Shown: one piece after another, positions 12,541 through 20,817 of the stretch
Layout: each line of letters opens with the position of its first letter
How positions within the stretch are numbered: position 1 is the stretch's first letter
Origin: a virus
Reading direction: 5' to 3' (one strand)
IMG/VR virus record: IMGVR_UViG_3300042868_011342
Span: 1-28,149 of that record
Length of the DNA stretch: 28,149 bases
The notes under the pieces: generated by a model
The model's database searches: none
Told to the model about the DNA's origin: nothing
The model's input: the letters and a program-made list of their open reading frames with translations, nothing else
Program-made: the position numbers and the translations under genes

Positions 12541-12720
12541 TTAATCCTTTCCCCATCGTAGGGGGCCCGTAAGCCCCCAAAGTGCCAATAGGGCAATGAT
12601 GCATAGCCCTACAAAATCGCGCGTTTGCCCATCTGGGAGCACAATCCAAGCAATGAGCATGCCAAGCCAGGTCCAGGCCGAGGCGGCAAAGTCGAGCAAT
12701 AAATCTTTAAGTAGTTGCAT
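12541..12720 (-). CDS. Two-helix membrane protein, holin candidate
   Basis: This 59-residue frame (start MQLLKDLLLDFAASAWTWLG) has two hydrophobic segments, about residues 11-28 and 37-53, joined by a polar turn LPDGQTRD and ending LRWGKD. Size, topology and position just before the lysin gene fit a class II holin, which would form membrane lesions releasing or activating the peptidase. The start shares bases with the previous stop (TAATG), and the stop is 3 nt before the next ATG. Function is inferred from topology and context only. Confidence 0.6.
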   Translation of the reverse strand: MQLLKDLLLDFAASAWTWLGMLIAWIVLPDGQTRDFVGLCIIALLALWGLTGPLRWGKD

Positions 12721-13820
12721 TACTTAACCTTTCTAGCAGCGCTACCGGTTGCCGCGGCGGTAGCGGCGGCGGCTACGGCGGCTTGGGCAATCTGCGTAAT
12801 AATGATAGCGGGCACTATTGTAGCGGCGGCTTGCCGCTTTTCGGCGGGCGTAATGTCGTGCCCAAGGTTTGCCACAAAGGCGGCCGCCTCGCCTACCGCT
12901 TGCACCGCCTCGCCTACCGCCTCGGCTACGGCTTGGGCGGCCTCGCCTACCAATACCGCGGCGGCCTCGGCTGGGTTATCTGGGCTGGGCTCGGGCGTAG
13001 GCTCAACGCTTGGCGAGGGGCTCGGCTCAATCAAGGGGCTAGGGCTCGGCTCGGGGCTTTCGGGCGTAGCCGTAGGGGTTGGCGTGGGGCTGGGCGCTAC
13101 GGGGCTAGGGGGCGGCTCTACGGGGCTAGGCGTAGGGCTAGGGCTAGGGCTAGGCTCAATAGTAGGGCTAGGTTCAACGCTAAAAGTTGGCGTAGGCTCA
13201 ACGGGTGCCGAGGGCTCGGCCGTTGGCTCGGGTGTAGGGGGCGGGGTTTGGGTTGGCTCATCGGTGGGTACCTCGGTAGGGCTCGGGCTTTCGCTCGGGC
13301 TTGGCTCAACGCTAGGGCTAGGCAATACGGAGGGGATAGGCGGCGGGCTACCGGTTGGCGGCTCGGGGTCAAGCAAAAGCGGTAGGTTGGCAATAAGGTC
13401 GTAATGCCCGCCTTCATCAAAAGGCGCGGCTGGGTTAATGCAGCCCTCGGGCGTACAAAAAAACCGCCCAGCGCGTAAGCGGTAGGTGCCCGGCTCTAAC
13501 GCAATGCCAATGTAGGAGTTCCAACTTTGCCCGTTGCGGCGGGGGTCATCATCGTTAATAGCCAAGGCCTCGCCGTTAGTGCCGTATAGCCATAGCACCG
13601 AGTCGGTAAAGTGCCCGCCCTGCTCGGGGCGGCTGCACCAATAGCCGTCGGTATTTTCGCAAAGGTCGGTTTCGGCCTCAAAAAAGGTTGGCTGCTCAAC
13701 GATTACAAAAAAGTCCATGGTGCGGTTTACCGTAATAACGGTTTGCGCCTCTTGGGCTAATGCGGGCAAGGTGCAAAAAAGCATAGCGGCGGCTAGCAGC
13801 GGGATAAGTGCGCGGCGCAC
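12720..13820 (-). CDS. Exported, proline-rich, membrane-anchored envelope protein
   Basis: The 366-residue protein reads as five parts: a signal peptide (1-22, ALA-QE cleavage); a four-Cys beta domain (25-150) with FTDSVLWLYGTNGEALAIND and YIGIALEPGTYRLRA, resembling bacterial pre-peptidase C-terminal domains; a 130-residue Pro/Ser/Thr/Glu repeat linker (152-283); an Ala/Gly/Glu helix (284-318); and a hydrophobic C-terminal stretch (331-358) before RKVK. It probably spans the cell wall, anchored at the C-terminus. It begins with GTG, whose G is shared with the previous TAG. It sits in the lysis cassette, so a spanin-like or surface-binding role is possible. No phage family recognised. Confidence 0.6.
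   Translation of the reverse strand: MRRALIPLLAAAMLFCTLPALAQEAQTVITVNRTMDFFVIVEQPTFFEAETDLCENTDGYWCSRPEQGGHFTDSVLWLYGTNGEALAINDDDPRRNGQSWNSYIGIALEPGTYRLRAGRFFCTPEGCINPAAPFDEGGHYDLIANLPLLLDPEPPTGSPPPIPSVLPSPSVEPSPSESPSPTEVPTDEPTQTPPPTPEPTAEPSAPVEPTPTFSVEPSPTIEPSPSPSPTPSPVEPPPSPVAPSPTPTPTATPESPEPSPSPLIEPSPSPSVEPTPEPSPDNPAEAAAVLVGEAAQAVAEAVGEAVQAVGEAAAFVANLGHDITPAEKRQAAATIVPAIIITQIAQAAVAAAATAAATGSAARKVK
12972..13367 (-). repeat. Pro/Ser/Thr/Glu low-complexity coding repeat
   Basis: This is the linker of the exported protein, built of imperfect short units such as PSPS, VEPSP, PTPEP and TPTP. On the plus strand the unit GGGCTA recurs (for example 13135-13154). Length variation by slippage between relatives would be expected. 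It also makes long spurious plus-strand frames. Confidence 0.75.
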
Positions 13821-14005
13821 TATCTACCTTGGCTTTGCAGCCACGCCAATAGCGCGCCTAATCCCCCTACGCCCATAAATGCACCAATGGCTTTAAGTAC
13901 GGCTAGGCCGCCTTTCATCTGGTCTATCTCGGTTTTAAGGGCATCTATCTTGGCGCTCTGCGCATCGAGGCGCTCAATAATGGCGTCGGCTTGGCTACGG
14001 GTCAT
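13820..14005 (-). CDS. XhlA-like coiled-coil membrane protein
   Basis: This 61-residue protein has a heptad-type coiled coil (IIERLDAQSAKIDALKTEID, residues 9-30) followed by one hydrophobic helix (GGLAVLKAIGAFMGVGGLGALLAWL), the layout of XhlA/haemolysin-type lysis proteins that cooperate with holins. It sits first in the lysis cassette, directly after the fibre gene (ATGA overlap). Family assignment is by architecture. Confidence 0.6.
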   Translation of the reverse strand: MTRSQADAIIERLDAQSAKIDALKTEIDQMKGGLAVLKAIGAFMGVGGLGALLAWLQSQGR

Positions 14006-15708
14006 CGCTCGGCCTCAATCGCTGCAAGCCGGGCTTCAAGGTCATTAACCTTTGCGGTAAGCGCTTGCACCGCTCCAACTAGGTACGGAATCATTTTTGC
14101 GGCTGCAAGCGTTTGGTACTTAGGGTGGCCGTTTTCATCAACTGCGTCCTTATCGCCCTCTACCGCACTTGGTATTAACGGCTGCACCTCATGTGCAATA
14201 AATCCTAATAGGTTTGCATCTCCCGTTTCTTTATCGGTAAATAAAACCGGGCGGAGGCTATTAACGATTTGCCAAAAATCTATTTCGTTGGCGGCCGTTC
14301 TAATGTCTTTTTTTAATCGGTAGTCGGAACCTGCCGCGAACGATGGAGCGGTCGTTCCGTTATTTGCTACTAGTATGTGCCCGGTTGCGGTTAAGGCTGT
14401 ACCGCCCGAGGTTATTTTTCTAAAAAAGCGCACCATTTGCAAGTTGCCGGAAAGAAAACCAGAACTTAAAAATAGGGTTGCATCTGCCGCCGCGCTAACC
14501 GCTCGGTCGCCCCACAAAAAACCGCTTGCGGCACTAAAATAAAAGCCAGGTCGGTCAACCGACGACGTTGCTGGGGTAATGCGCGACCCAACAATAAATA
14601 CGCTATCCGTTCTTACGGTATCTCCGCTAGTGTTGTAAAGTTTTGCGTCGCCTAAATAAAGTTGGCCACCACCGACGCCGTCTTCAATAACTAGGCTGTT
14701 TGGCGCCGTAATGGTTGCGCTATCGCAGTTAATAAGAACCTGCGTAGTTGCGGTTAAGTCAATGTTTGCAGCGGTGCCGATAATGTCGCCCTCGGCAATA
14801 AGGTTTATGTCGCCGCCGCTCTCAATCGTAGTACCTGCCGAGCCCAGCCAATAACCATTAAGGCCAACGACTAGGTTTTCGCCGGTGGAGGCAACTAGCG
14901 ATAGGTTGCCTTGCTCGTTAAAAATGTAGGCTGGCTGGTACGTTGCCGGGTCGTCTTTATCTGTAAGAATAAGTTCGGGCAAACCATGCGCAACGCGCAC
15001 CTCCGTAAGGTCAACCGTTCGAGTATCCGATTGGGTGGCAACCGTTGCAATCGTAATAGTTAGTTTTAGGTATGCCGCATTTGCTGGCGCGGTAGTGCTG
15101 GTAAGGTCTGGCGCAACGGCGAACAAATCGGGCGCGGTTACACCTATTGCGCTTTGCAAACTGTTAAAGCCGAAGGTATCCGACGCAAAGGTTGCGCCCG
15201 TTGGGGTAATCTGGTCGGAGGTGTAAAACTCGCAACTAAGCGTTGCCGTTGCCTGGGTGCTATTGGTGCCGCTCTCAAAGGTAGCCTCCGCATAAAAACT
15301 AAAAGACCGCGAGGCCGAGGAGGCAACCGGTATAAACCTAGTAAGGGTTGCGCTTTTGCCCGTTAAGGTGCCGCTCGCAACGGTAAAGCGCAATACGTTA
15401 CCCGAGGCTGCGCCTGCATCGGCAACGATAGCCGCGGTAATCGCGCCCGCACTATTAACGTCGGTAAAAGTCCAATAAGGTAGCGGGTTGCCATCTTGCA
15501 CAATGGTAGCCAACGGGTCGAGCGGCGGGATAGCAAAGTCGCCGTTGGCAACGCCCGCTTGGATTTCTCGCAATGCAGCCGAGCCGAAAAGTAGCGACTG
15601 CTCGCCCGTGCTATCGCCGCTTAGTAGTACGGCGCCCTCCTCGGAGATAACACCGCCGCCAAACCCTGCTAGTTGCGCCTGGTCGCTACCTAGTTTTTCG
15701 TATCCCAT
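14002..15708 (-). CDS. Tail fibre with S74 intramolecular chaperone
   Basis: The 568-residue protein has a beta-rich, low-complexity body and a C-terminal peptidase S74 domain starting near SDYRLKKDI (Ser461). LLGFIAHEVQPLIP and a terminal coiled coil (VQALTAKVNDLEARLAAIEAE) follow. S74 domains trimerise the fibre and then cut themselves off before the Ser of the SD site, here removing about 108 residues. It is probably the receptor-binding protein. Three sampled 60-base blocks are 42-47% GC, well below the rest of the genome, suggesting acquisition or exchange. The start follows the hub stop without a gap (TAAATG). Confidence 0.8.
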   Translation of the reverse strand: MGYEKLGSDQAQLAGFGGGVISEEGAVLLSGDSTGEQSLLFGSAALREIQAGVANGDFAIPPLDPLATIVQDGNPLPYWTFTDVNSAGAITAAIVADAGAASGNVLRFTVASGTLTGKSATLTRFIPVASSASRSFSFYAEATFESGTNSTQATATLSCEFYTSDQITPTGATFASDTFGFNSLQSAIGVTAPDLFAVAPDLTSTTAPANAAYLKLTITIATVATQSDTRTVDLTEVRVAHGLPELILTDKDDPATYQPAYIFNEQGNLSLVASTGENLVVGLNGYWLGSAGTTIESGGDINLIAEGDIIGTAANIDLTATTQVLINCDSATITAPNSLVIEDGVGGGQLYLGDAKLYNTSGDTVRTDSVFIVGSRITPATSSVDRPGFYFSAASGFLWGDRAVSAAADATLFLSSGFLSGNLQMVRFFRKITSGGTALTATGHILVANNGTTAPSFAAGSDYRLKKDIRTAANEIDFWQIVNSLRPVLFTDKETGDANLLGFIAHEVQPLIPSAVEGDKDAVDENGHPKYQTLAAAKMIPYLVGAVQALTAKVNDLEARLAAIEAER

Positions 15709-17136
15709 TTATGCACTCTCCAAAAACTTTTTAAGTGGGTTGCGCGGTACCCGCTCGCACGTTAAGTCAAACTTACGTACCATGCTGCCCGGCTCAAAAC
15801 CCATAGTTATAGTTTCAATGCGGTATAGCCCACTAAGGTCTAGGGCGCTGGCCTCAATGTTAAGGTATTGCCCAGCCTCCCAGCCGCTTTGCAATACAAA
15901 GGTGCTTGGCGCGGTTTGGCGGTACCCGCTTGCATAGCCGTATTGGTTTGGGCTTTCCCCTGCGCCCGCAATGGTTAGCGTAATCGAGCGTTGCGGCGCT
16001 GCGCGGTTTGGGTAGGCATTAGTGCCAAAAAACTTATTGGCGTAGGTAGTTATTTTGCTAGTCCAAAAGGTAGGCGAGGCGGCGCGGTTAGGTACGGGGT
16101 TTACTTGGATAATGCCCTCCGGGCGCGGGCCGTTGCGGGTGCTCATACCTGCACCGTTAGGGGCGGCGGCATCGTATACGCGGCCATAGGGGTCGGCAAC
16201 GGTGTAGGCGCCGCCGCTAATCTGGCTATCGAGTTTGCTCCATGCACTATTCATTACAAACCGCGCCTTTTTAATAATCGCATCGTGGTCGAGGCTTACC
16301 GATAGGTTGCGCGCTTGCAAGGTCGAGGGGGTGCTTACCGAGCCTACGGGGTCAAAGGTGCCCGTGGCTACAATCTTAAAAGGGGCGTTAGCGTACGTAG
16401 GTGTTGCGGTGCCGAGGCGCGCCCACTGGATTGTGCCGCTCGGGGCAACCCAATACCGGCGCTGCTCGCCATCTACGCCCTCGGCGGCCTCTTTAATAGA
16501 ATCTAGGCATGAGCGTAGGGTTCCTGGTACTAACTTAATGTTGCCTACGGTTACCGCCGTACCGGTATAGGTAGGCGTGGTATTGGTTGCCACAATCAAC
16601 CTGTTAGCGGCTCGCCCGCTGGTACCGCTGGTATACGCCATTACCGCGTCGGCCTTTGCAACCAGGGCGGTTACGTTGGCTTGGTCGGTGCTACTCGCGG
16701 TGCCTACGCCAAAGTTGCCCGTATACTCTAATGAGTACCCAGCGGCTGCAACCTTACCTTTATAAACAATGATTTTGTCGAGAAAGTTAGACGCGGCATC
16801 GGCCTTAACGCTTGCCCGCGTACCTAGCCCGTTTTCGGCTAACTGGGCCTCAATGCTGGTAATAAATCCCAAAAAGGTAGTAGTACCGCTTACCTGGAAC
16901 CGAACCCTGGCGTTATCGTATACGTTGCCGCTTTTCCACCAAGGCCCGCCACCAGGGGTTTTAACCTGTACTACGTCAAAACTCAACTGGCCGCCCGAGC
17001 CGTTGGCATCGCTGGTAAGTTGCACGCTTTCGGGGTCTACCCAAGGCGTAGTAGGGCTTGCCGTTGCGTAATCGTCCAAAATGTTAGCACCGCTATTTAC
17101 GCCATCAACCAAAATAGAAAAAGGGTGGGTTGCCAT
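15709..17136 (-). CDS. Tail hub / minor tail protein
   Basis: This 475-residue protein follows the tape measure gene by 3 nt and precedes the fibre. Its N-terminus (HPFSILVDGVNSGANILDD) and beta-rich middle with FLGFITSIEAQL resemble tail-tip hub proteins (gp27/Tal-like) of siphophages, where two beta-barrels build the baseplate ring. The last segment (YRIETITMGFEPGSMVRKFDLTCERVPR) matches the usual end of such proteins. No peptidase domain is visible, so it does not digest the wall by itself. Confidence comes mainly from position. Confidence 0.6.
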   Translation of the reverse strand: MATHPFSILVDGVNSGANILDDYATASPTTPWVDPESVQLTSDANGSGGQLSFDVVQVKTPGGGPWWKSGNVYDNARVRFQVSGTTTFLGFITSIEAQLAENGLGTRASVKADAASNFLDKIIVYKGKVAAAGYSLEYTGNFGVGTASSTDQANVTALVAKADAVMAYTSGTSGRAANRLIVATNTTPTYTGTAVTVGNIKLVPGTLRSCLDSIKEAAEGVDGEQRRYWVAPSGTIQWARLGTATPTYANAPFKIVATGTFDPVGSVSTPSTLQARNLSVSLDHDAIIKKARFVMNSAWSKLDSQISGGAYTVADPYGRVYDAAAPNGAGMSTRNGPRPEGIIQVNPVPNRAASPTFWTSKITTYANKFFGTNAYPNRAAPQRSITLTIAGAGESPNQYGYASGYRQTAPSTFVLQSGWEAGQYLNIEASALDLSGLYRIETITMGFEPGSMVRKFDLTCERVPRNPLKKFLESA

Positions 17137-17139
17137 GGC

Positions 17140-18525
17140 TTAGCGCGGGGGTACGGTGTTGCCAACGATGCGCCCGAGGGAATCCCTAATAACACCGTCA
17201 ACGTCTTTGCCGCCAATGTTAATGCTGTACTTTGCCTCCATCGGGTTTTGCGAAATGCCGGTTCCCTGGTAAGGCGTATTGACGGTAGGAATAATAAACC
17301 CGCCACCATAAGGCCCAGCGCCCATTGCCAACGCAAAGTTTTTGCCAAAGTCGCCGCCCGGATTCATGGCATCGGCGTTGCGTTTATCTAATGCCTTTTG
17401 GTAGGCGTCGGCCTCGCCCGAGGCCGTTAAAAAGTCGGCAATGCCTTTAACTAGGTTGCCAATAACGGTAACTACGCCGGTAATAATGTCAAATAGCACG
17501 CCGATAGACGCGCCAATGGCATTAACGGCAAAGGCAAGCGGCCCGTTACCATCGCCCCAAAGGGCGCCTACAATAGTACCAATCGAGGTAAGCAGCCCAT
17601 CGGGCCCAGTAAGCACGCCAATAAACTTGCCTACCTTCTCGCCTAGCATCTCAAAAATAGGGCCAACTACCTTGCCTACGGAATCAAACACCCCGCCCGG
17701 CTTGGTTAGGTTTGTAATGTTGTCCTGGATAATCGGCCCAAAAGCGTTTACTAACTTGCCGCCAATGTCCTGCACAATCGGCGCCAACGTATCAAGCCCA
17801 GCGGCAACCCCTGGCAATACGTTTTTATTTAGGAAGTCGAGCCCATCGGCTGCAATAGGCAAAAACTTAGCGCCAAAATCCTCCATAATGTTATTAACGG
17901 TGTTTTGCGCGCGGGTAAACTTACCGCTTACGGTGTTAGCAGCGGCTGCCGCCGAACCGCCATACTTTTTAGTAATCGCTGCCAGAATCTCGGTAGCCTT
18001 AGCGCCCTTTTTGGTTTGCACGCCCAAGCCTTTAAGGCCCTTTGTATTGCCCTGGTATGCCTTGCCAACTAGGGCGGTTGCCTCCTCTAAACTAATGTTT
18101 CGGGCGGCGGCTACGTCGGCGGCTACGTTCTGGATTTTTAGGGCATCGTTAAAGTTTTTGGTAAATGCCGTTGCCGTAATAAGGCTCTCGCGTACCTGGT
18201 CGTCGCTAAATGCTAGTTCCTCTAACTTGGTAGTTTGCGTTTCAATCGCGGCGGTGTTGGCATCGGTAAGCATGCCGCGGGTTTTAAGTACGCCGTTAAG
18301 GCGCGCAATCTGCTTTTCCTCATCGGCGGCGGCCGCAACCGCTGCAACCGTAAACCCTGCTACGGCGGTAGCAATGCCGAGGGCGCCAACGGCTGCGGTT
18401 TGCAGCCCGCTACCTACCGCCTTGCCCGCCTTCGATAGCGTGCCAAAACCCTTGCCTACCTTTTTAAGCGTAGGGGTAGCATTGTCTACGGCCTTAATAA
18501 CAATGTTGGCCATGTTGCTATTCAT
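17140..18525 (-). CDS. Tape measure protein
   Basis: The 461-residue protein is Ala/Gly/Val-rich and helical. It begins MNSNMANIVIKAVDNATPTL with a clear tape-measure N-terminal pattern (KKVGKGFGTLSKAGKAVGSGLQ). Hydrophobic segments (about 38-65, and GTIVGALWGDGNGPLAFAVNAIGASIGVLFDIITG) follow. At the usual 0.15 nm per residue it would set a tail of about 70 nm, short for a siphophage. The ATG at 18513 is an alternative start. A long plus-strand frame lies opposite, but it is a codon-bias shadow. Confidence 0.85.
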   Translation of the reverse strand: MNSNMANIVIKAVDNATPTLKKVGKGFGTLSKAGKAVGSGLQTAAVGALGIATAVAGFTVAAVAAAADEEKQIARLNGVLKTRGMLTDANTAAIETQTTKLEELAFSDDQVRESLITATAFTKNFNDALKIQNVAADVAAARNISLEEATALVGKAYQGNTKGLKGLGVQTKKGAKATEILAAITKKYGGSAAAAANTVSGKFTRAQNTVNNIMEDFGAKFLPIAADGLDFLNKNVLPGVAAGLDTLAPIVQDIGGKLVNAFGPIIQDNITNLTKPGGVFDSVGKVVGPIFEMLGEKVGKFIGVLTGPDGLLTSIGTIVGALWGDGNGPLAFAVNAIGASIGVLFDIITGVVTVIGNLVKGIADFLTASGEADAYQKALDKRNADAMNPGGDFGKNFALAMGAGPYGGGFIIPTVNTPYQGTGISQNPMEAKYSINIGGKDVDGVIRDSLGRIVGNTVPPR

Positions 18526-18527
18526 GC

Positions 18528-19109
18528 TTAGCCCCTGCCTTTGCGGTATTTAATCTTGCCTTCCAGGTAGGCAACGACGGTATTGGTAATGGTACTCGTT
18601 GCCTTATCCTGCACGCTGCTATTTTGTGTAGCCTCCACAACAAAGTTATTAGCCGGTACTCGGCCCTTGCCGCTGCTACCAGCCTTGGCTTTACGCTCGG
18701 CATAGGATACGCCCGCGGCTACCTCGCTCCAACTCATTACCGGATTACTAGCCCGCCCTACGCTGGCTTGGCTACCCTTAACTTTGTGCCCGCTAATCAC
18801 AAACCACCGATACCACGCGCCCTTACTATCGCCCCGGCTCGCGCCCGCCTTTACGCCTACTACGGCGCTGGGCTTATTAAAGCGCCCTTTACGGGCTGCT
18901 ACGGCGGCCTTTAAGCGCCCCGTGCGGCTCGGTGCCTTGGCCTTTACTGGCTTAACCATGGTGCGGGCTGCATTAAGGGTGGCTAGTTGCAGCATGGCGG
19001 CAAACTTACGCGGGTCGCCCGATTCTAAAAAGCCAAGGCGTACCTGGTTAAGCCCGCTTAGGCTTTTGGTATCTACGTATACTTTTACCGAGTCCTTACC
19101 GACGGCCAC
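18528..19109 (-). CDS. HK97 gp10-like tail component
   Basis: The 193-residue basic protein contains AAMLQLATLNAARTMVKPVKAKAPSRTGRLKAAV, the core of gp10-like (HK97) proteins that join or complete the tail. It begins with GTG at 19109 behind a strong AAAAGAGGTAAAGC. The position after the tail chaperone is later than usual: this family normally precedes the tail tube. Its first 14 nt overlap the end of the frameshifted chaperone. Confidence 0.65.
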   Translation of the reverse strand: MAVGKDSVKVYVDTKSLSGLNQVRLGFLESGDPRKFAAMLQLATLNAARTMVKPVKAKAPSRTGRLKAAVAARKGRFNKPSAVVGVKAGASRGDSKGAWYRWFVISGHKVKGSQASVGRASNPVMSWSEVAAGVSYAERKAKAGSSGKGRVPANNFVVEATQNSSVQDKATSTITNTVVAYLEGKIKYRKGRG

Positions 19110-19577
19110 GCTTTACCTCTTTTGGCTGCAACTCAACAAATAGCGCCCATGCGCGTAGCACTAAGTATAGCGGCGCCTCGGCTACTTCCCACGGGAACTT
19201 GCCAAACTCCTTGGCAAGCAGGTGGTAAATAATCTCGGGCGGTGGTTTAACGGCTTGCCCAAGGCTTATTTGCCGGGCGGCAAGCCTTACGCTTTTGGGA
19301 GTTCGGCCGCCTGGGCAATAAACTTGGTAGCGGCGGTTTCTAGTGCGCCAATCGGCGCTTCGAGCGGGTCGCTCGTTGGGTTGCCATCAAGGTCGCGCCA
19401 ACCCTCAATGGCTAAAATCATTTTGCAATACGCTTGCAAGCGTACGGTTACCGACTCGCTTTCCAGGTCAATAAGCACCCGCGCGCTAATGCGCGTAAGC
19501 GGCCTAAATGTTGCGTGCCACCCTGCAAACTCGCCGTCGAGGTGCACGATTACCGGGTCGGTTGCGGTATCTACCAT
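19096..19577 (-). CDS. Frameshifted tail assembly chaperone (G-T fusion)
   Basis: This product reads 19577 to 19293 in the zero frame, slips -1 at C CCA AAA (19299-19293) and continues 19293 to 19096. The shifted part is open for 65 residues (SVRLAARQISLGQ..., then EIIYHLLAKEFGKFPWEVAEAPLYLVLRAW) and ends just inside the next gene, giving 160 residues. Lambda G/GT and many siphophages make two tail chaperones this way. The extension explains an otherwise empty 177-base stretch, and its WEV..EAP..L pattern looks like a real GT segment. Confidence 0.75.
19287..19577 (-). CDS. Tail assembly chaperone (G-type, unshifted)
   Basis: This 96-residue product lies between the tail tube and the tape measure, where tail assembly chaperones are found. 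It begins MVDTATDPVIVHLDGEFAGW, and its C-terminal part is acidic/helical, ending AAELPKA before TAA. The ribosome site AAGGAGGAGCAA is strong. The last codons contain the slippery heptamer, so most ribosomes should make this form and a minority the fusion. Confidence 0.75.
   Translation of the reverse strand: MVDTATDPVIVHLDGEFAGWHATFRPLTRISARVLIDLESESVTVRLQAYCKMILAIEGWRDLDGNPTSDPLEAPIGALETAATKFIAQAAELPKA
19293..19299 (-). promoter_or_regulatory. -1 ribosomal frameshift site CCCAAAA
   Basis: The zero-frame codons are CCA AAA preceded by C, an exact X XXY YYZ heptamer, and the zero-frame stop TAA is two codons later (after GCG). The -1 frame is then open for 65 codons to 19096. Downstream GC-rich sequence (CTTGCCGCCCGGCAA) can fold and may stimulate slippage. 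Confidence 0.7.
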
Positions 19578-19610
19578 TTGCTCCTCCTTGCCGCTATGCG
19601 GCGCTAATGA

Positions 19611-20627
19611 TTATGGCCGCGCGCTTAGCGGGCTATCAACCCAAGCCAAAATGCTATTGGTGCCATTGCTGGCTAGTTGCAGCGTTACGGTGTTTAGGAT
19701 AAGCCCGTCGGCCTCGCTACCAATAACGCTTACGTTCTCAACCACGCCGCATACGTTGGCGGTAAAGCCGTAGCCGTTGGCATCGGTGCCGTACACCTGC
19801 ACAAACTTAGTAGTACCAATGTCGCCTACGGCAAAGGTGCTATTAGCCGTGCTATTGCTCGCAATCGTAAGTTCGAGCGTACCGTCGAGGGCGCCCGTAT
19901 AGGCAACGCCGCCCGCGTTTACGTTTGTGGTCGAGCCGTTAAGCACCTGCAACGGCGCTACGCCCGGGGTAAGGGTAAGGTTCCAGTTCGTAATAAAGGA
20001 GGTGTAGGCCGTTGCGCCCGTGCCCGCCTTATCGGTAATAAAGGTTGACTTGGTTTTAAGGCCAAATAGGCGCCCTGGTACAAAGTACTGGGTAGCAAAG
20101 GCGGCGGTGCTGGTATCGCTGGTAGTTGCAAGCGCTCGCCCTGCCCACGTGCTACCTACCTGCAAAAGCCCGCCCTGGTCGGCGCTAATCGTAACCTCGG
20201 TAGGTACGCACCCGTCAATAATAAACTTTTGGTAGCCATCGGTAACGTAAAGGCTATACGTTTTAAGAGTATCTACGTCGGTCTGGCTTGGCGCGTATGC
20301 CCATTGGTACGGCCCAGCGCCCGTAGGGGTAATGGTTGCCAAGGCATCAAATAGCACCGGGAGGGTGCGCAATGATGCGGGCGCCTCGCCAAAGGTAACC
20401 GTAGGTGCCTTGGCGGTAATCGTTGCGGCCGCGGCTACGCGGCGCGGGCGGATACCCACGCTCTTATCGTCGCCCAAATCGAGCGTTACGCCGGGGTCAA
20501 CAATGCCCACAATGTCGGTATGCAGCAACTCGCCGTTGGCATCGCCAAAGGTTGCGGGGGTACCGTATGCGGCTTCGCTCTTGGCAACTACCTTGGTAAA
20601 TGCCTTTGCGCCTAGCGTAATGGCCAT
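19611..20627 (-). CDS. Major tail tube protein
   Basis: The 338-residue Thr/Ala/Gly-rich beta protein begins MAITLGAKAFTKVVAKSEAAYGTPATFG, a common start for tail tube proteins, and ends with long beta repeats. It precedes the chaperone and tape measure, the fixed order of siphophage tail genes. AAGGAGTAATCGACC upstream is a strong ribosome site, fitting an abundant structural protein. It is longer than lambda V-type tubes, perhaps with an added Ig-like domain in the C-terminal half, which I cannot confirm. Confidence 0.75.
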   Translation of the reverse strand: MAITLGAKAFTKVVAKSEAAYGTPATFGDANGELLHTDIVGIVDPGVTLDLGDDKSVGIRPRRVAAAATITAKAPTVTFGEAPASLRTLPVLFDALATITPTGAGPYQWAYAPSQTDVDTLKTYSLYVTDGYQKFIIDGCVPTEVTISADQGGLLQVGSTWAGRALATTSDTSTAAFATQYFVPGRLFGLKTKSTFITDKAGTGATAYTSFITNWNLTLTPGVAPLQVLNGSTTNVNAGGVAYTGALDGTLELTIASNSTANSTFAVGDIGTTKFVQVYGTDANGYGFTANVCGVVENVSVIGSEADGLILNTVTLQLASNGTNSILAWVDSPLSARP

Positions 20628-20633
20628 GGTCGA

Positions 20634-20813
20634 TTACTCCTTAGTTGGCTTAGCGGCGGGTGCCGCGGGCTTGGTTTCTACAATCTCAACCAGCCCGGAG
20701 GCTGCTAGCGATAGGGCAACGGCGGCGTCCATCTCGGTGGCCTCATCGGTTGCGGGAAGGTAGGGGTTACCCTCGGCGCGAGGCTGTACAACTTTTACCG
20801 TAATCGTACGCAT
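20634..20813 (-). CDS. Hypothetical tail-region protein, 59 aa
   Basis: From MRTITVKVVQPRAEGNPYLP the small protein has a beta strand, an Ala-rich helix (DAAVALSLAASGLVEIVE) and a Pro/Ala/Lys-rich end (KPAAPAAKPTKE). No family recognised. The helix-with-LxxSGLVEIVE pattern resembles short phage proteins encoded near head or tail completion genes. The start is four bases after the previous stop; a GTG four codons earlier is possible. Confidence 0.5.
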   Translation of the reverse strand: MRTITVKVVQPRAEGNPYLPATDEATEMDAAVALSLAASGLVEIVETKPAAPAAKPTKE

Positions 20814-20817
20814 TGTA

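Noticed and set aside
13000-13160. Telomere-like (GGGCTA) repeats or a CRISPR array
   Set aside because: The units are contiguous, short and in frame with Pro/Ser codons; there are no unique spacers of regular length.
12715-13404. Plus-strand frames rich in Gly/Leu/Ser or Arg/Gly opposite the proline-rich gene
   Set aside because: They mirror the Pro/Ser repeat of the exported protein on the other strand; its signal peptide and domains make the minus frame the real one.
17441-18553. Long plus-strand open frame (370 codons) opposite the tape measure gene
   Set aside because: It follows the codon bias of the minus gene, has no recognisable domain, and would be the only large gene against an otherwise one-directional genome.
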